In this document: positions 54,401 through 64,000 of the stretch, one piece after another
How positions within the stretch are numbered: position 1 is the first letter of the stretch
How the letters are laid out: each line of letters begins with the position of its first letter
Assembly: GCA_034231615.1 (NCBI GenBank)
Contig: CM067322.1
Location: 60,197,245-60,261,244, forward strand
Length of the DNA: 64,000 bases
From: Meghimatium bilineatum
Lineage: Eukaryota; Mollusca; Gastropoda; Stylommatophora; Philomycidae
Direction: 5' to 3'
Translations under genes and position numbers: made by a program
The notes under the pieces: generated by a model
What the model saw: the letters and a program-made list of their open reading frames with translations, nothing else
The model's database searches: none
Told to the model about the DNA's origin: nothing

Positions 54401-57400
54401 TGGATCGTATTATTTCCATCACTGACCTAAAAAAAAAAATATAATATATATTCGATACCTCTTGGTATTTGCAGCATGAAAAACTGCCGCTGTTGCAAGA
54501 CACTGCACGACAACGGTTGTCCGAGACAGTCTGATAAGTCAGAATCCATGGACAATATTGTGAGATGAGTGAGCGTGTTTAATGTTAAATAAGACCAATG
54601 TATTGAATATAGTGTATACGGTAAAAATGTTTAAACAGCGCAGCGTTAAAGCACAGCTCTTAATGCAAGTGGCGATACATCTGTGACAACATAATATGTC
54701 ATTGTACAGAAGCACATGACGTGGAAAAACAAATGGCAGGAAGCAAAATTATTCCAGTCTGCAGAAAAATGAGCCATGGAAACTTTCTTTACAACCTGGA
54801 CGAGGTATTCGCGATACTAAACTAGTTAACGAACCTCGGCTATGAATGTGAACCATCTCAAATTTACAACCCAAATACTGTTGTGCATTTTCTATACCAA
54901 TGTCTCAGATGATAAAGGTTTTGTATCCGCTGGTAAACGGGGCTAACAAATGAACTACCGCTGTCCCCAATATCCGACCTGCATAATAATTGACCGCAGA
55001 AGAAGAAAATAATTGATTGCTATGTCACAATAAATATAACCGTATGACATGTTTCTGTTTATTAGATAAACATGCCATCAGAAGAGAAACTAGAAAGAAA
55101 CGATCAGGGCGACCGCGCCAATTAGGAATATCAAAAATAATCCCCGGGGGGGGGGGGGTAAGGAATGAATTAATGAATTTATGTAAAGGTGCTCTGGATG
55201 TCGCAGGGCGTCAAAATACCTAGTTTGTGCACCATATTATGCCATATTATATTTTAACTCTATAACTATCTCAAGATTTAAGTTAGCAGCGCCCGTAGTT
55301 ACCGGTTACCGGGGCCCGAATAGGGAGCAAAAAATAGCAACACTGTTTACCTTCCACGCAAGTCGTAAAAGGCGACTAAGGAGGTTATGGGATGGAGTTG
55401 GCTGCCCCATCCCATATAGGGTCAGTGACCCAAAGCCATGCTGAAGTCGGATGTGTCAGGCCGAAAGGCGCATATATCGCAGCAATGCTGTAAACCATGA
55501 CACAAAGCATTCCGTTCTCCGGACTACATCCTGCTAATCTGCAGGAATTTGAGAACGAACGCATAAGAAGAAGTTAGCAGCATATATGGTAAGTGGGTTT
55601 GATGACTGATAAGTTGAACAATTATGAGCAAATAATATAAGTTGATAAATCAACTTTTTTAATAACAAGCCTAGAAAGGATATTAGCATGTGAAACGTGC
55701 CTCCTTATTTTTTGTCTGTTTTTAATTTCACACTCCAGCAGATAAATTAGCAGGATATACTCAAGTTGATAGAATTTGTGGTGTGACAGTTTATAGCAAC
55801 TGCGATATCTACTCCTTTCTGCTTGACACATCCTACTATAGTCCGTTCAGAATCGTTTGCCGAGATGTTATGATTTATAATTCAAAAAGTTCTTGATGAT
55901 TTCACATGAATTTTGGCATACGTTGTTAAAATGTCCATGTCGCGAAAACATATGTGTTACTTGATGTCTAGCTGTAACGGTTATTTGAAAGCGGCGAATT
56001 CTTTTGATGTTTGCCCATGTAAATATTATTTCGACCATAAACAAAATATTTTACAGTAATCTAGTGCAATGATGACCCATAGGCGTGTCCACAAAATTTT
56101 ACATGGTGGCAGGTGTAAAAAAAATTTAAAATATATCTTTTGTTCGTAGAGTCAATTTGATATTGTTCCATGCTCTTGGTGTGAGTTTCACAAATGTTGT
56201 CGCTGCCTTTGAAATAAGTACATATATTTCTTCATGTAAGGAAATTTTGTCTGTAATAGTTGATCCAAGATATCTGAACTTCTGTATTGAATCAAGCGGG
56301 CTAATTTTTATAAGTAATGGTTGATGGTTTGCTTATAACATTTTTTTGAATTGCTTGGGTGGTATTGAGCAATGAAATGTTTTACAAATCAACTTGTAAA
56401 TTTTGCAAATCAAACTTTTTTTAGTGTAGACTTAATCAGAGTAATGATCATTCATAATCAGACGAGTCAAATAGGTCGATTACTGTTTTCGGCTGAACAA
56501 ACAACAAACCTTCCTTTTTCCAATATTCCTCTTCTTGGCGTAACACATGATCCTCACATTTCACCCAGTAGTCTTTATGTATATTTGATAGAGCCTGATT
56601 TGTAAGAGTCTCAATATCACATAATTTGAAAGTTGTATTTGTAGATGCTACGTGTCCTTTAACTTTTGCCCAAATTAGCTCTATAGGATTTAAGTGTGCA
56701 TGATATGGAGGTAGTCTCAAACATCTATGACCATGTTCTTCAATTAACTTGTCTATTTTAAATATCTTTGTTCGTTGTGTCTGTTTTACAAGGTTAAGCA
56801 ATTCGGGTTTCAAGTACCTGTCGGTAAATGGTATGTGTTCTTTTATGAGCCACGTTTTGATTGCATCTTTTGTACTTGATGATGTTGGGATTCTATCTTC
56901 TACGTTCACTACGTTATGGTATGAAGCATTGTCCATTATCAGACAAGAAGGTCTATCTAATATTGGAAGAATACTTTTTTCGATCCAGTCTTCGAATATG
57001 TGCCCATTCATTTCGGAGTGGTAGTCTCTATTGTCAATGGATTTTGAAATGAAAATTAGATGAGCATTCTGCAACAACCCATTATGTCTGCTACCTGCAT
57101 GTGCAACTATCAAACGTTGCCCTTTACTACTTGGTACTGATCTTTTAATACTTCCATCTGCTAACTGCCATTCCTTTTCATTTGTATGATGAGCGTTGAT
57201 CCAAGTTTCATCTAAATACACAATATCATAACCATTCTCGCGCATTCCCTTCACGTAAATACTTGCTTCTAAGAGCTACCAGATGTGGCTTTTCACAAAT
57301 AATGTTTTTTCCACTAGCATACTTTCTAAAGGTGAAGCCTGCATTTCTTACAGTTTTCCATAATAAAGTTTTTGATATTTCAATGTCGTTATTAGTTTTC

Positions 57401-60400
57401 AGCCAAATCTTCAACTTTCTAAGTGTCACTTCTTCGTTTTTATCAAACATTCTACATATTTCTCTTTTTACTAGGTCCTTATCGAAACTGTCTATCTTTT
57501 CTTTCCTTCCTTGCTTTCGTGAATTTGTTGGCAATAAATATCCGCTTGCTTCCACTATTCGATCAAATGAACGTTTACACAAACCTAAAATATGCATTGT
57601 TCTCTTCTCAGGATTTGATAAAGAACAATAAAGATGTCCCTTTTTACGCTCTCTGCAGAAGTATTGATAAATCTTTATAGCAATGTTATGCTCAGTAAAA
57701 TATTTCGCTTTCAGATTCATTCTCACATAGACTTGCAGAAGGTAATATGCTTAGTGCCGCCTACATTCTGTAAATATTGAGACGTGCCTCTGACTTGTGA
57801 CTTGAAATCGAGTCAATATCCGTTTTTGATTTCACATAATTCTAAGTTCAGGAAAAATAATATTTGGTGCTAAACGGGAATTTCCATATGTAACATTGCT
57901 TTATACAAATGTACAGTGGAAACAACTACTTTTAGAACGGTGCACATTCTACCGTGAGGGTCATGCCTTTATATTTAATAATCAGATGTGAGATGTAAGC
58001 ATCTACATAATCCAGCGGTTGTTTATAATTTAGATTAACTTTTTTTTAATATAGGTTAAATAAGGTATCTTTGATACTGGATCACATTTCTTTGATAAAA
58101 AAATATTTCTATAGCGACATTATTATTCTAAAACTTCAAATGATCAATCCAAATGAACAATACGTTTTTGATAAAAATAATTTAACATCTCGGCAAACGA
58201 TTCTGAACGGACTATAGCATGGTTTCTTGGGTCGCTTTGACCCTCCATACAATGGAACAGCTAATTCTACCCACAAAACTTCCTTAGTTGTTTCTTACAA
58301 TGTTCATGGCAGATAACAGTCAGGCTATTCTTTTCTCCTGTTTCAAACCCCGGCAATACACGGATGAGATATCTTATTAATAACTTTTACAATTATTTCT
58401 ACATATTTATGTTGAAGTAGCAATTACAAGTCAAATTGACAAATGAGTTTACAAATGAGAAGAATAAAACCAAAAGATATGCAGAATAAAGGGCATCTCA
58501 TATTATCTTCTAATAATAAAAATAAACATAATCTAAATAAACATGTGTAATTATGTTACACGGTAACACTGTCATCAAACAGATACCTAAGAAAGTCTTG
58601 ATGTCTTTAGAATAATAACTTGAAAGTTTTGATAACTGTACTTACGGCATCATAGTTGCGTCAATCCTTTTTTTAGCCAGTTCATAGAACTGTACTTTAT
58701 CATTGTCGAGCTTAAGAATAAGATCAGTAGCAGCTGCATCAGGACTCAGGATTCCATATTCAATTCCTAGCTGTTCAATGTTGGGTTGTAACTGTAGAAC
58801 CAAGAAGAATATTTTTAAGGCGCTAGACCTATTCAGAATTATCAAAAAATCACTTTTTAATGCTTGCCAAAATAAGTTAAATTTTCATAAATCTCAAAGT
58901 ATATATTTTCTTACACGGTTTACATTTTGTGTTTATTGGCTTTAGTTTTTGTGTAACAGGGATTTAAACTCGGTAGGGGTATCAATGGAACTGTTAGTAT
59001 AGTCTTCATTTTTATTGGCTAGAGAGCTACCCAGAATTATAAAAACAAATTGTATGCTTGTCAAAATAAGCTACATTTTCATAAATCACATAGTATCTAT
59101 TTTCCCTACACAGTTTATAAATTGTGGCTGTTTGGCTATAGTTTTTGTATACCAGCGATTTAAAATTGGCAGGGGTATCAGTGGAAATAACTGTTAGTAT
59201 TGTCTTAATATTTGCATGTGCTATTTTTGAAGACATAAATGACATATTATGTGATTTTTACATCATATCTTGCATATTTTGTAATCTAGACACGTGAGAT
59301 TTTCAGTGAATGTGCATATGTTCTATAACTGGAACATAAACCATTTTCACTGTGCTTACTTTGAAAGCAAAGAAAAATGGATAACACTGTTTATTTGCAA
59401 AAATATGTGCTCTTCTTTTTGTAATTTTTCAGCATAATTTTTGATAAAAGTTTACTACATACATTTATTTCTAAGGTTCAGGATCGAGATAAGTCAGATA
59501 TAAACCTAATTACTTGATTTTGAGATTAGAAATTAAAATATTATAAATTCATCGAGTAAAATCCATCATCAACATATTCGAATATGTCAATTTGTTTTAA
59601 TTGCATAATTAATTGTTTTAATTAATTAGTCTATGAATATTTTTTTTCCTAGCAATAATTTATACTAAATCTTTAGTAGAGACAATTTAGAGACATATTG
59701 CAGACAGGCATCTGATATTTCATCAGCATAACTTCTTCTATCTTCTAGTTCCTTGTAGTTCTCTGCCCTAATATTATTGGAAAAGTTGGTGGACACTAGG
59801 CGAAAAGTACGTCATGCTGCTTGTTTCGCATCATCCTGCAGCAAGTTGTTTAACTTTTAAGAGTTCTCTAATCTGAGGACCTACATCACATTATGAACAG
59901 ATCAGAACAAGTTATAATTCTACGTCTCAGAACAGGACACAACCGACTCCGCAGTCACATGTATACAAAATTCAAGATTGGCAACACGGCCATGTGTACA
60001 TGTAGACAGGCAGCACAGAGGGCCAAACATATACTTCAAGCGTGTTCTGAGCATGAAACGCTGAGGCAGACATATTGGCCAGAGGAAACAACACTGGAAT
60101 CAACGCTCTATGGGACACTGTATTAACTACAAAAGACAGTGAGTTTTATTAAGGAGACAGAATTACAGATATAGACATGTTTCAAGTGAACGAAAGAAGA
60201 AGAAGAATGAGGACCTACAAAAACTGCCTCTTTAATCTTTGCTTTACTGAGTCCGGGAATTTTTCATGCAGGTATTGGAAATTTGGCGATTTCCTGTCAA
60301 TGGTTTTCACGAAATTCTTTATATAACCTAGGTTGATGTGAAGAGGTGATTGCAGGATTTTGTGAGACCAGCTCGACCAGAGCTGGGTACTGGATATTCT

Positions 60401-61686
60401 TCTTTCTACCTACTGCACTTTGCACACCCATTCCTTCCGCAAGTAGTGTAATTCTCTTGCTCGTCGATCTCAGTCACATAAAAAATCGCATGTATTTTGA
60501 TATTTTATATCCCTGTTGCAGTCCCATTAAAAGGGCAACTACCTTCACATCACCACATAGGTGTCAGCTGTACTTGTTATGCTCAATGTAATTCAGGATC
60601 TGTTTTAAGTTATCGTATGTCTCTTCTATGTGGACATGATGCGCTACTGGAATAGATGGAAGGCGGTTTCATTAAGTAAAAGCACGGCCTTATATTTTTA
60701 TAATAATTTATTTTTATATTATTTTTTTTTTAAATAATATATACTTATAATTAAAAAGTAGCATACATGATTTGAACCTGGTTCAATCTGCTCAAACTGG
60801 TTAAGATCGCAATTTGAATCAACACGTTTTCCTAATTCGATCAAAGGATACGGATTGGTTGAATTCGATCAAAGGATACGGATTGGTTGAATTCGATCAA
60901 AAGATACGGATTGGTTGAATTCGGAAAATGTAAAAGATGTGTGGACTCAAGTTGGGAGGTGAATAGGTGTCAGCTGAATGGACTTGGTTCAAATCCTGTC
61001 TTTCACCATTCTATAATCCTCTATGCTTCAAAATTGTATTATTCATTTAACACAGTGATATAGATTTGCTACCATAAACAAGAAGAGTCATATATGATTC
61101 TCTTTACTGTATTGGAATGATATCTCCTTCTGCATTCATTCTCAAACTTCTGCAGATGAGCAGAATGCCATCCAGAGAATGGATTGCGTTGTGTCATGCT
61201 TACAGCTTAGCTGCGTTATCTGCAAAAATTATAGTGGTGGGGATGTAACTAGTGTTGAGATGATAATGATAAAGATTATGATGATGCTGGTAGCGGTGGT
61301 GATGGTTGTGGTGATGATGATGATTGTAATGATGAGATGGTGGTTGTGATGTTGGCAAGGATTATGGAATTCTTCTCTTTTTCCAATTGTTAAAATCTGC
61401 ACAGCAAATTCGGTTTTCTTGATGAATATTGCTGTATTTGAATGTTCTTCGATTCCCATACAGTTTACTGTATGTCATATGTATGTCATTCGTATGTCAT
61501 AATCATGACGATGGTGATGATGATAATAATGACAACGATGGTGATGATGATGATGATATCGGAGGTTGTGGTTGTGGTAATGATGGTGTTGCGCTACTTG
61601 TACACTTACTGTCAAAGAAGAAGTGAAGGATCTCACAGCATGTTTTGTGCCGCTGTAAATGGGAACTGCTGGTGAGTCTTTCAAGC
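51334..61686 (-). CDS. HPGD-like short-chain dehydrogenase, gene C (partial)
   Basis: Gene-level entry. Exons equivalent to 5, 6 and 7 of gene A lie at 61686-61610, 58791-58646 and 51460-51334, in order on the minus strand and with the same phases (77, 146 and 127 bp). YSGTK carries Tyr151/Lys155. Exons 1-4 were not found up to 64000 and should lie further right. The C-terminus is two residues longer than gene A (ends DARS). Gene C is upstream of and co-oriented with gene A, consistent with tandem duplication. Intron 6 (7.2 kb) contains a DNA transposon and a full SINE-A. Confidence 0.85.
51461..52050. other. Intron 6 of gene C, nothing recognised
   Basis: AT-rich, no supportable feature. 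Confidence 0.4.
52051..52800. other. Unassigned open frames in intron 6 of gene C
   Basis: Open frames of about 110 residues occur on both strands (plus 52451-52792; minus 52168-52494, hydrophobic). Neither matches a family I recognise, and both are short. Possibly the remains of a retrocopy or transposon; not called as a gene. Confidence 0.3.
52960..53930 (-). pseudogene. LINE reverse transcriptase C-terminal half
   Basis: The minus strand carries a 212-residue open run from MRQGCVLFPLLFITYIVHIC through LLFADDQTLVASEEQLQRQI, FTYLGSNITKDGKSSKEIHN, MPTLCYQCQTWTTAAQDKRK and GVSLRDRVRNEDIKQRTDTA, then, past a stop, RQQIKWFAHIRRLPPDR and GRPRKRW. The catalytic FADD is reduced to its usual FAD-D form (FADDQ). 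It is the same family as 16432-17110. Truncated at its 5' side near 53930. Confidence 0.87.
53931..55279. other. Intron 6 of gene C, nothing recognised
   Basis: No exon or named repeat. A G-run lies at 55145-55157. Confidence 0.4.
55291..55570 (+). mobile_element. SINE-A, full copy with target duplication
   Basis: 280 bp starting GCCCGTAGTTACCGGTTACC and ending GAACGCATAAGAAG. AAGTTAGCAGC flanks it at 55280-55290 and 55571-55581 (11 bases, though the leading AAG could be tail). It has no coding capacity and no convincing tRNA head. An internal segment (ATGCTGAAGTCGGA...GCCGAAAGGCGCA) resembles the leader of the I-like LINE, and the tail resembles that LINE's end. Confidence 0.82.
56128..56330 (-). 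pseudogene. LINE thumb fragment inside the DNA transposon
   Basis: The minus strand reads ISPLDSIQKFRYLGSTITDK, ISLHEEIYVLISKAATTFVK and LTPRAWNNIKLTLRTKDIF before a stop. This is the FxYLGS...RIxKAxxxFxKL region of LINE reverse transcriptases. It sits between the transposase stop and the transposon's left inverted repeat. Confidence 0.75.
56448..57726 (-). pseudogene. Transposase, IS630/Tc1/mariner DDE type, one frameshift
   Basis: The N-terminal part (57726-57226) has MRMNLKAKYFTEHNIAIKIY, a helix-turn-helix-like region with LCKRSFDRIVEASGYLLPTN, and LKIWLKTNNDIEISKTLLWK. The catalytic part (57254-56448) begins MKGMRENGYDIVYLDETWIN, with the first Asp in YLDETW, the second in LIMDNASYHN and the glutamate in LNPIELIWAKVK (a DDE triad). 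The two parts are in different frames overlapping at about 57226-57254, so one small indel breaks an otherwise open gene of about 425 residues. Both halves are otherwise free of stops. It cuts and pastes the element by binding the inverted ends. Confidence 0.9.
57727..58182. other. 5' non-coding part of the transposon
   Basis: Between the transposase start and the right inverted repeat. Should contain its promoter; nothing specific seen. Confidence 0.5.
58646..58791 (-). CDS. Gene C exon 6
   Basis: 146 bp, acceptor TTCTACAG, donor GTAAGT. Encodes LQPNIEQLGIEYGILSPDAA, ATDLILKLDNDKVQFYELAK, KRIDATMM plus two bases. 31 of 48 residues match gene A exon 6. Confidence 0.95.
58830..59215 (+). repeat. 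About 198-bp tandem duplication
   Basis: CAGAATTAT, CAAAATAAG, ATTTTCATAAATC, GGCTATAGTTTTTGT-like and GGGGTATCA recur at about 198-base spacing (58833 and 59031). Diverged. Next to exon 6 of gene C. Confidence 0.8.
59216..59689. other. Nothing recognised
   Basis: AT-rich, in intron 5 of gene C. Confidence 0.4.
59874..59885. repeat. Target-site duplication, left copy
   Basis: TGAGGACCTACA, repeated exactly at 60208-60219. Confidence 0.88.
59886..60207 (+). mobile_element. 5'-truncated copy of the I-like LINE
   Basis: 322 bp, about 97 percent identical by eye to 4750-5075 of the intact LINE. It covers the last about 95 codons, 3' UTR and AAG tail. A stop replaces the E codon near the end of the frame (TATTAA at 60121), and it is flanked by an exact 12-base target duplication. 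A young insertion. Confidence 0.93.
60208..60219. repeat. Target-site duplication, right copy
   Basis: TGAGGACCTACA, identical to 59874-59885. Confidence 0.88.
60834..60920 (+). repeat. 28-bp tandem repeat, three units
   Basis: AATTCGATCAAAGGATACGG plus ATTGGTTG, three times, with one A/G difference. Confidence 0.95.
61115..61210 (-). repeat. SINE-A 3' part, diverged
   Basis: TTCTGCATTCATTCTCAAAC, TTCTGCAGATGAGCAG, and further TTGCGTTGTGTCATGCTTAC are the reverse complement of the SINE-A end and middle. Confidence 0.75.
61250..61350. repeat. GAT-rich microsatellite
   Basis: Imperfect GATGAT and GTGGTGATG units. Confidence 0.8.
61497..61590. repeat. GAT-rich microsatellite beside gene C exon 5
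   Basis: Imperfect GATGATGAT and GGTTGTGGT units, ending about 20 bases from the exon 5 donor. Confidence 0.8.
61610..61686 (-). CDS. Gene C exon 5 (catalytic YxxxK)
   Basis: 77 bp, acceptor GGTGAAG (AG preserved), donor GTAAGT. The first two bases complete a Gly codon, then LKDSPAVPIYSGTKHAVRSF and TSSLT. Confidence 0.93.
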
Positions 61687-61835
61687 CTTCACCAACAAAA
61701 AATATGTACAAAGTTTATGAAAGTGTATAAAGAAAACAACTAGTATGATAAATGTGTAATCTCAATAATACTCGAGGAATAGCTCACATAAACATTTGAG
61801 ATAAGAAATTTGTTGATAAGAGATACCTCTTGTCT

Positions 61836-61900
61836 GCTTCTTCTTCTGCGTTCTTTTCCAAACTCATGCATATTAATTTGGGGGAAAATTCACTGGGGAT
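61836..61900 (-). repeat. SINE-A tail fragment
   Basis: CTTCTTCTTCTGCGTTCTTT and CCAAACTCATGCA match the SINE-A tail in reverse complement; the rest diverges. Confidence 0.55.
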
Positions 61901-62109
61901 GTGACAGCGGATAAATCATTACACATGTTCTGGAAGCTGTATATGTCAATAAAGCACAGAACAGAAACGAAACACAGTACAAGCTTGAAGGATGACACAG
62001 GGCAGATACTGATATCGTATGAGATGAAAGGTAGGGCTTTTTTATAGATATCTTCATCAAACTAATCAGGACATGAATCAGCGTAAAACAATATTACAGA
62101 CCCTACCAT

Positions 62110-62935
62110 TCGCTACGGATATAAGGGGCAATGAAAGCCAGCTAGCAGATGTCGAAGAAGTACAACTATTAAAAATACATCTGATGGCTCTCCACGCCCT
62201 GACGGAATAAAGTTCAGCTTACTTAAGGACATATACGATGAGGTGTTATCTAAGATGACAGAAAATTATGTGAGTTTGAAAACAGGGACGGTACCAGAGG
62301 AGTGGCTACATAACTACCGCATACCTGTGCTAAAACCAGGCAAAGATGCTGCTGACATAAACGATTATCGTATCATCACTCTGCAGAATATGTATGGCAA
62401 GATTTTGGATTGAATTGTTGCTAGACGCATAACCAGTGAGCTAGAGATCAAATGTGACCTTCCAAATAACATAGGGGCATACAGACCCATAAGACATACA
62501 GTCACAAACGCAGTAGTCAGTTCTTGCATATGAAGTTTATGAAGGTTTTCAGAATAAAGAGGAAACTGTAGTCACGGCGATAGACCTGGAGGATGTGTAC
62601 AATAGAATTAGTTACACTCATCTTGCTGGCATGTTACGGGAGCACGATATCCATCCATGGATCATACGCTGGTTAACGAATGTGCTAATTTGTAGAAAAG
62701 CCGCTTTGAAGTACGGATCCTGGACATCTGAGATCAGAACAATAAGACCTGGTTTATCACAACGATTTCTGTCTGCGGTGCTCTTTAATGTGTACACCTT
62801 AAAAATTGCCCAATTGCAAACCGCAGGGCCTTGTAGAGTTCTAACATACGATGATGATATCCTACTATACAACACGGGCTAGGGAGAAAACAGATATCGC
62901 TCACAATGTACAGAGTGGGCTAGATTATTTTCCTC
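62110..62935 (+). pseudogene. LINE reverse transcriptase fragment, decayed
   Basis: Broken frames on the plus strand show GIKFSLLKDIYDEVLSKMTE, KTGTVPEEWLHNYRIPVLKP, GKDAADINDYRIITLQNMYG, then KEETVVTAIDLEDVYNRISY, ALKYGSWTSEIRTIRPGLSQ, AVLFNVYTLKIAQLQ and YDDDILLYNTG. YDDD stands at the YADD site. It may be the same family as the RNase H pieces at 46030-46440 and 63700-64000. Confidence 0.85.
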
Positions 62936-62945
62936 TCTTAAACAT

Positions 62946-63262
62946 TATTTGCCTCTCTTATTAGTATGATGCTATTAATTGATGTATATCAACTTGTGTA
63001 AATAAACTTCATATTCTTGTGAAGGAGTGCTTTGGTTAACTGATTGATGTCGAGCAGTATTACACAGATTTAGACCTGGTCACAGCACCAGTATTCCAGC
63101 AAGTCCTAAAAGGCATTTTCTTCCGTCGCAAATTATTGTGACGCTGCAGATCTTCTTTCTGTCACACTAGTCTGTCCAGGACAGACAGTCAACTATATGT
63201 TTTCGGTAACAAGTTTGTTTCTGTCATACCAAGTGCAGAGCTTGTTACTGTTACAGTAAATG
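62946..63262 (+). repeat. Second copy of the LTR-linked repeat
   Basis: About 90 percent identical to 15015-15335. It starts inside the probable LTR (AATAAA at about 63001) and runs past its end by about 190 bases. It directly follows the LINE fragment. Confidence 0.8.
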
Positions 63263-63544
63263 GTAGGAAGTAAACATTGAGAAAAAAATCATTGACTAAC
63301 GTAATAATTCTAGTAGATAAAGTGTGTCAGAAATGTAATGCTATCATGGCAGAGGTGGGCCCAAAGATGACATGCACACCAGAGTGCACCGGCCGGCGCT
63401 CTATAACTGGTCGAGCATCAGGGTCAGTGAACCACAGCTGGCCAAGACCCACAGTACACTTCCACGCAGTGGGCCTGGAAACAGGAGTGCAACAACCCTG
63501 CTGTAGCCTGGCCAAGTACTAGGGATCGAAGATACGGGAATGCC

Positions 63545-63690
63545 AATCCGGCCAAAAAAATTCTGGCTGAAGACGGATGTGTCAGGTCGAAACGCGCAGA
63601 TAACGCAACTTGCTGTAAAACATGACACAACGCAGATCACTCTCATACGTCCTTCTCAGGACGGTCAGCAGAATGCTTTCAGAGGGTCCG
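63545..63690 (+). repeat. SINE-A copy, partial
   Basis: GGCTGAAGACGGATGTGTCA, GGTCGAAACGCGCAGATAAC, GTAAAACATGACACAACGCA and TCAGGACGGTCAGCAGAATG follow the SINE-A order. The tail is missing. Confidence 0.7.
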
Positions 63691-63699
63691 CAGCAAGGA

Positions 63700-64000
63700 G
63701 TACGACGAAGATGACGAAGATGGCAGAGGTTACAGTACAAGAGCTCACCCAGCTACACCCGAAACCACAAGATATAATTATATACCTAATGTCTCAGTCA
63801 ACAGAAATACAAATAAATGCGGTTGGGGTTTTTGTTACCTACAGAAACTGCTTGAATTTGGTTGAGAGACCATCTGCATACTCCACTAACACATCAAGCA
63901 ATAGGATGGAGATAGAGGGAGCTACAGCAACACTAAGTTGGTAGATAACTGATACATCAATCCACTTGGTAATACAGACTCTCACAACATGCTGCGCGAG
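63700..64000 (+). pseudogene. LINE RNase H domain, start
   Basis: Plus strand: MAEVTVQELTQLHPKPQDII, then after a frame change SVNRNTNKCGWGF and, in the first frame, RPSAYSTNTSSNRMEIEGAT. This is the beginning of a LINE RNase H, with GWGF and the glutamate of MEIEG. The usual YTDGS reads degraded. It continues past the window edge. Confidence 0.65.

Larger units (their letters stand above)
55839..58214 (-). mobile_element. Tc1/mariner-type DNA transposon with perfect inverted ends
   Basis: CTATAGTCCGTTCAGAATCG plus TTTGCCGAGATGTTA at 55836-55870 is exactly reverse-complemented at 58183-58217. Removing the TA target duplication (55837-55838 and 58215-58216) leaves a 2376-bp element with about 32-base perfect inverted repeats. 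It encodes a two-domain transposase on the minus strand, broken by one frameshift. Perfect ends suggest recent insertion, into intron 6 of gene C. A LINE scrap lies inside it at 56128-56330. Confidence 0.92.
59690..60670 (-). pseudogene. Decayed copy of a multicopy, transposon-like gene, split by a LINE
   Basis: The minus strand from about 60662 reads PSIPVAHHVHIEETYDNLKQ, ILNYIEHNKYS, a stop, HLCGDVKVVALLMGLQQGYK, later ALVELVSQNPAITSSHQPRL, IKEAVFVGPQIRELLKVKQL and, near 59760, NIRAENYKELED. I recognise this pattern as a large family of uncharacterised proteins repeated many times in arthropod and mollusc genomes, probably transposon-derived. Its function is unknown. Stops and frameshifts show it is dead. 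A 322-bp LINE fragment interrupts it at the VGPQIREL region. Confidence 0.6.

Noticed and set aside
55145..55157. G-runs here and at 5905-5933 and 33326-33336 as G-quadruplex regulators
   Set aside because: Single homopolymer-like runs without the spaced G-tract pattern, and no gene start nearby.

Overview
The window is eukaryotic, repeat-rich DNA from an animal. It holds spliced genes with long introns, several kinds of retrotransposon, DNA transposons with terminal inverted repeats, and many micro- and minisatellites. There is no bacterial-style gene packing. The repeat style suggests a mollusc, possibly a gastropod, but no diagnostic marker was seen and this is a low-confidence inference.

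The only host genes I can support are three paralogous short-chain dehydrogenases of the 15-hydroxyprostaglandin dehydrogenase (HPGD-like) type. Gene A (minus strand, 39070 down to 23321) is complete. Its seven exons join in phase to 765 bases, encoding 254 residues. The Rossmann motif, Asp36, Asn91, Ser138, Tyr151 and Lys155 fall at the numbering known for the vertebrate enzyme. Gene B (plus strand) shows the equivalents of exons 4, 5 and 7. Exons 1-3 would lie left of the window, and exon 6 is missing or hidden in an assembly gap. Gene C (minus strand) shows exons 5, 6 and 7; exons 1-4 would lie right of the window. B and A converge, and C and A are in tandem, so this looks like part of an expanded HPGD-like cluster.

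The introns and spacers are mostly mobile DNA. At the left lie a mariner remnant and a full-length, apparently intact LINE of the I-like, RNase H-bearing group (1020-5079, 12-base target duplication). From 5.3 to 17.4 kb, gene B exons are embedded in an inverted LINE copy, an assembly gap, 34-bp satellite arrays, LINE C-terminal pieces and a probable LTR. From 18 to 22.6 kb there are minisatellites and a decayed RNase H LINE. Gene A (23.3-39.1 kb) carries LINE fragments, a tRNA-derived SINE and an internally deleted DNA transposon in its introns. From 39 to 51 kb there are a 29-bp minisatellite and many truncated LINEs. Gene C (51.3-61.7 kb) has a 2.4-kb Tc1/mariner-type transposon with perfect 35-base inverted repeats in intron 6. 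The right end holds further LINE debris and a second copy of the LTR-linked repeat.

Three repeat families (the I-like LINE, a short SINE here called SINE-A, and a longer element here called R3) end in a similar GAACG plus AAG-repeat tail. This suggests that the LINE enzyme moves all three. SINE-A, R3 and unit names are working labels for this window only.
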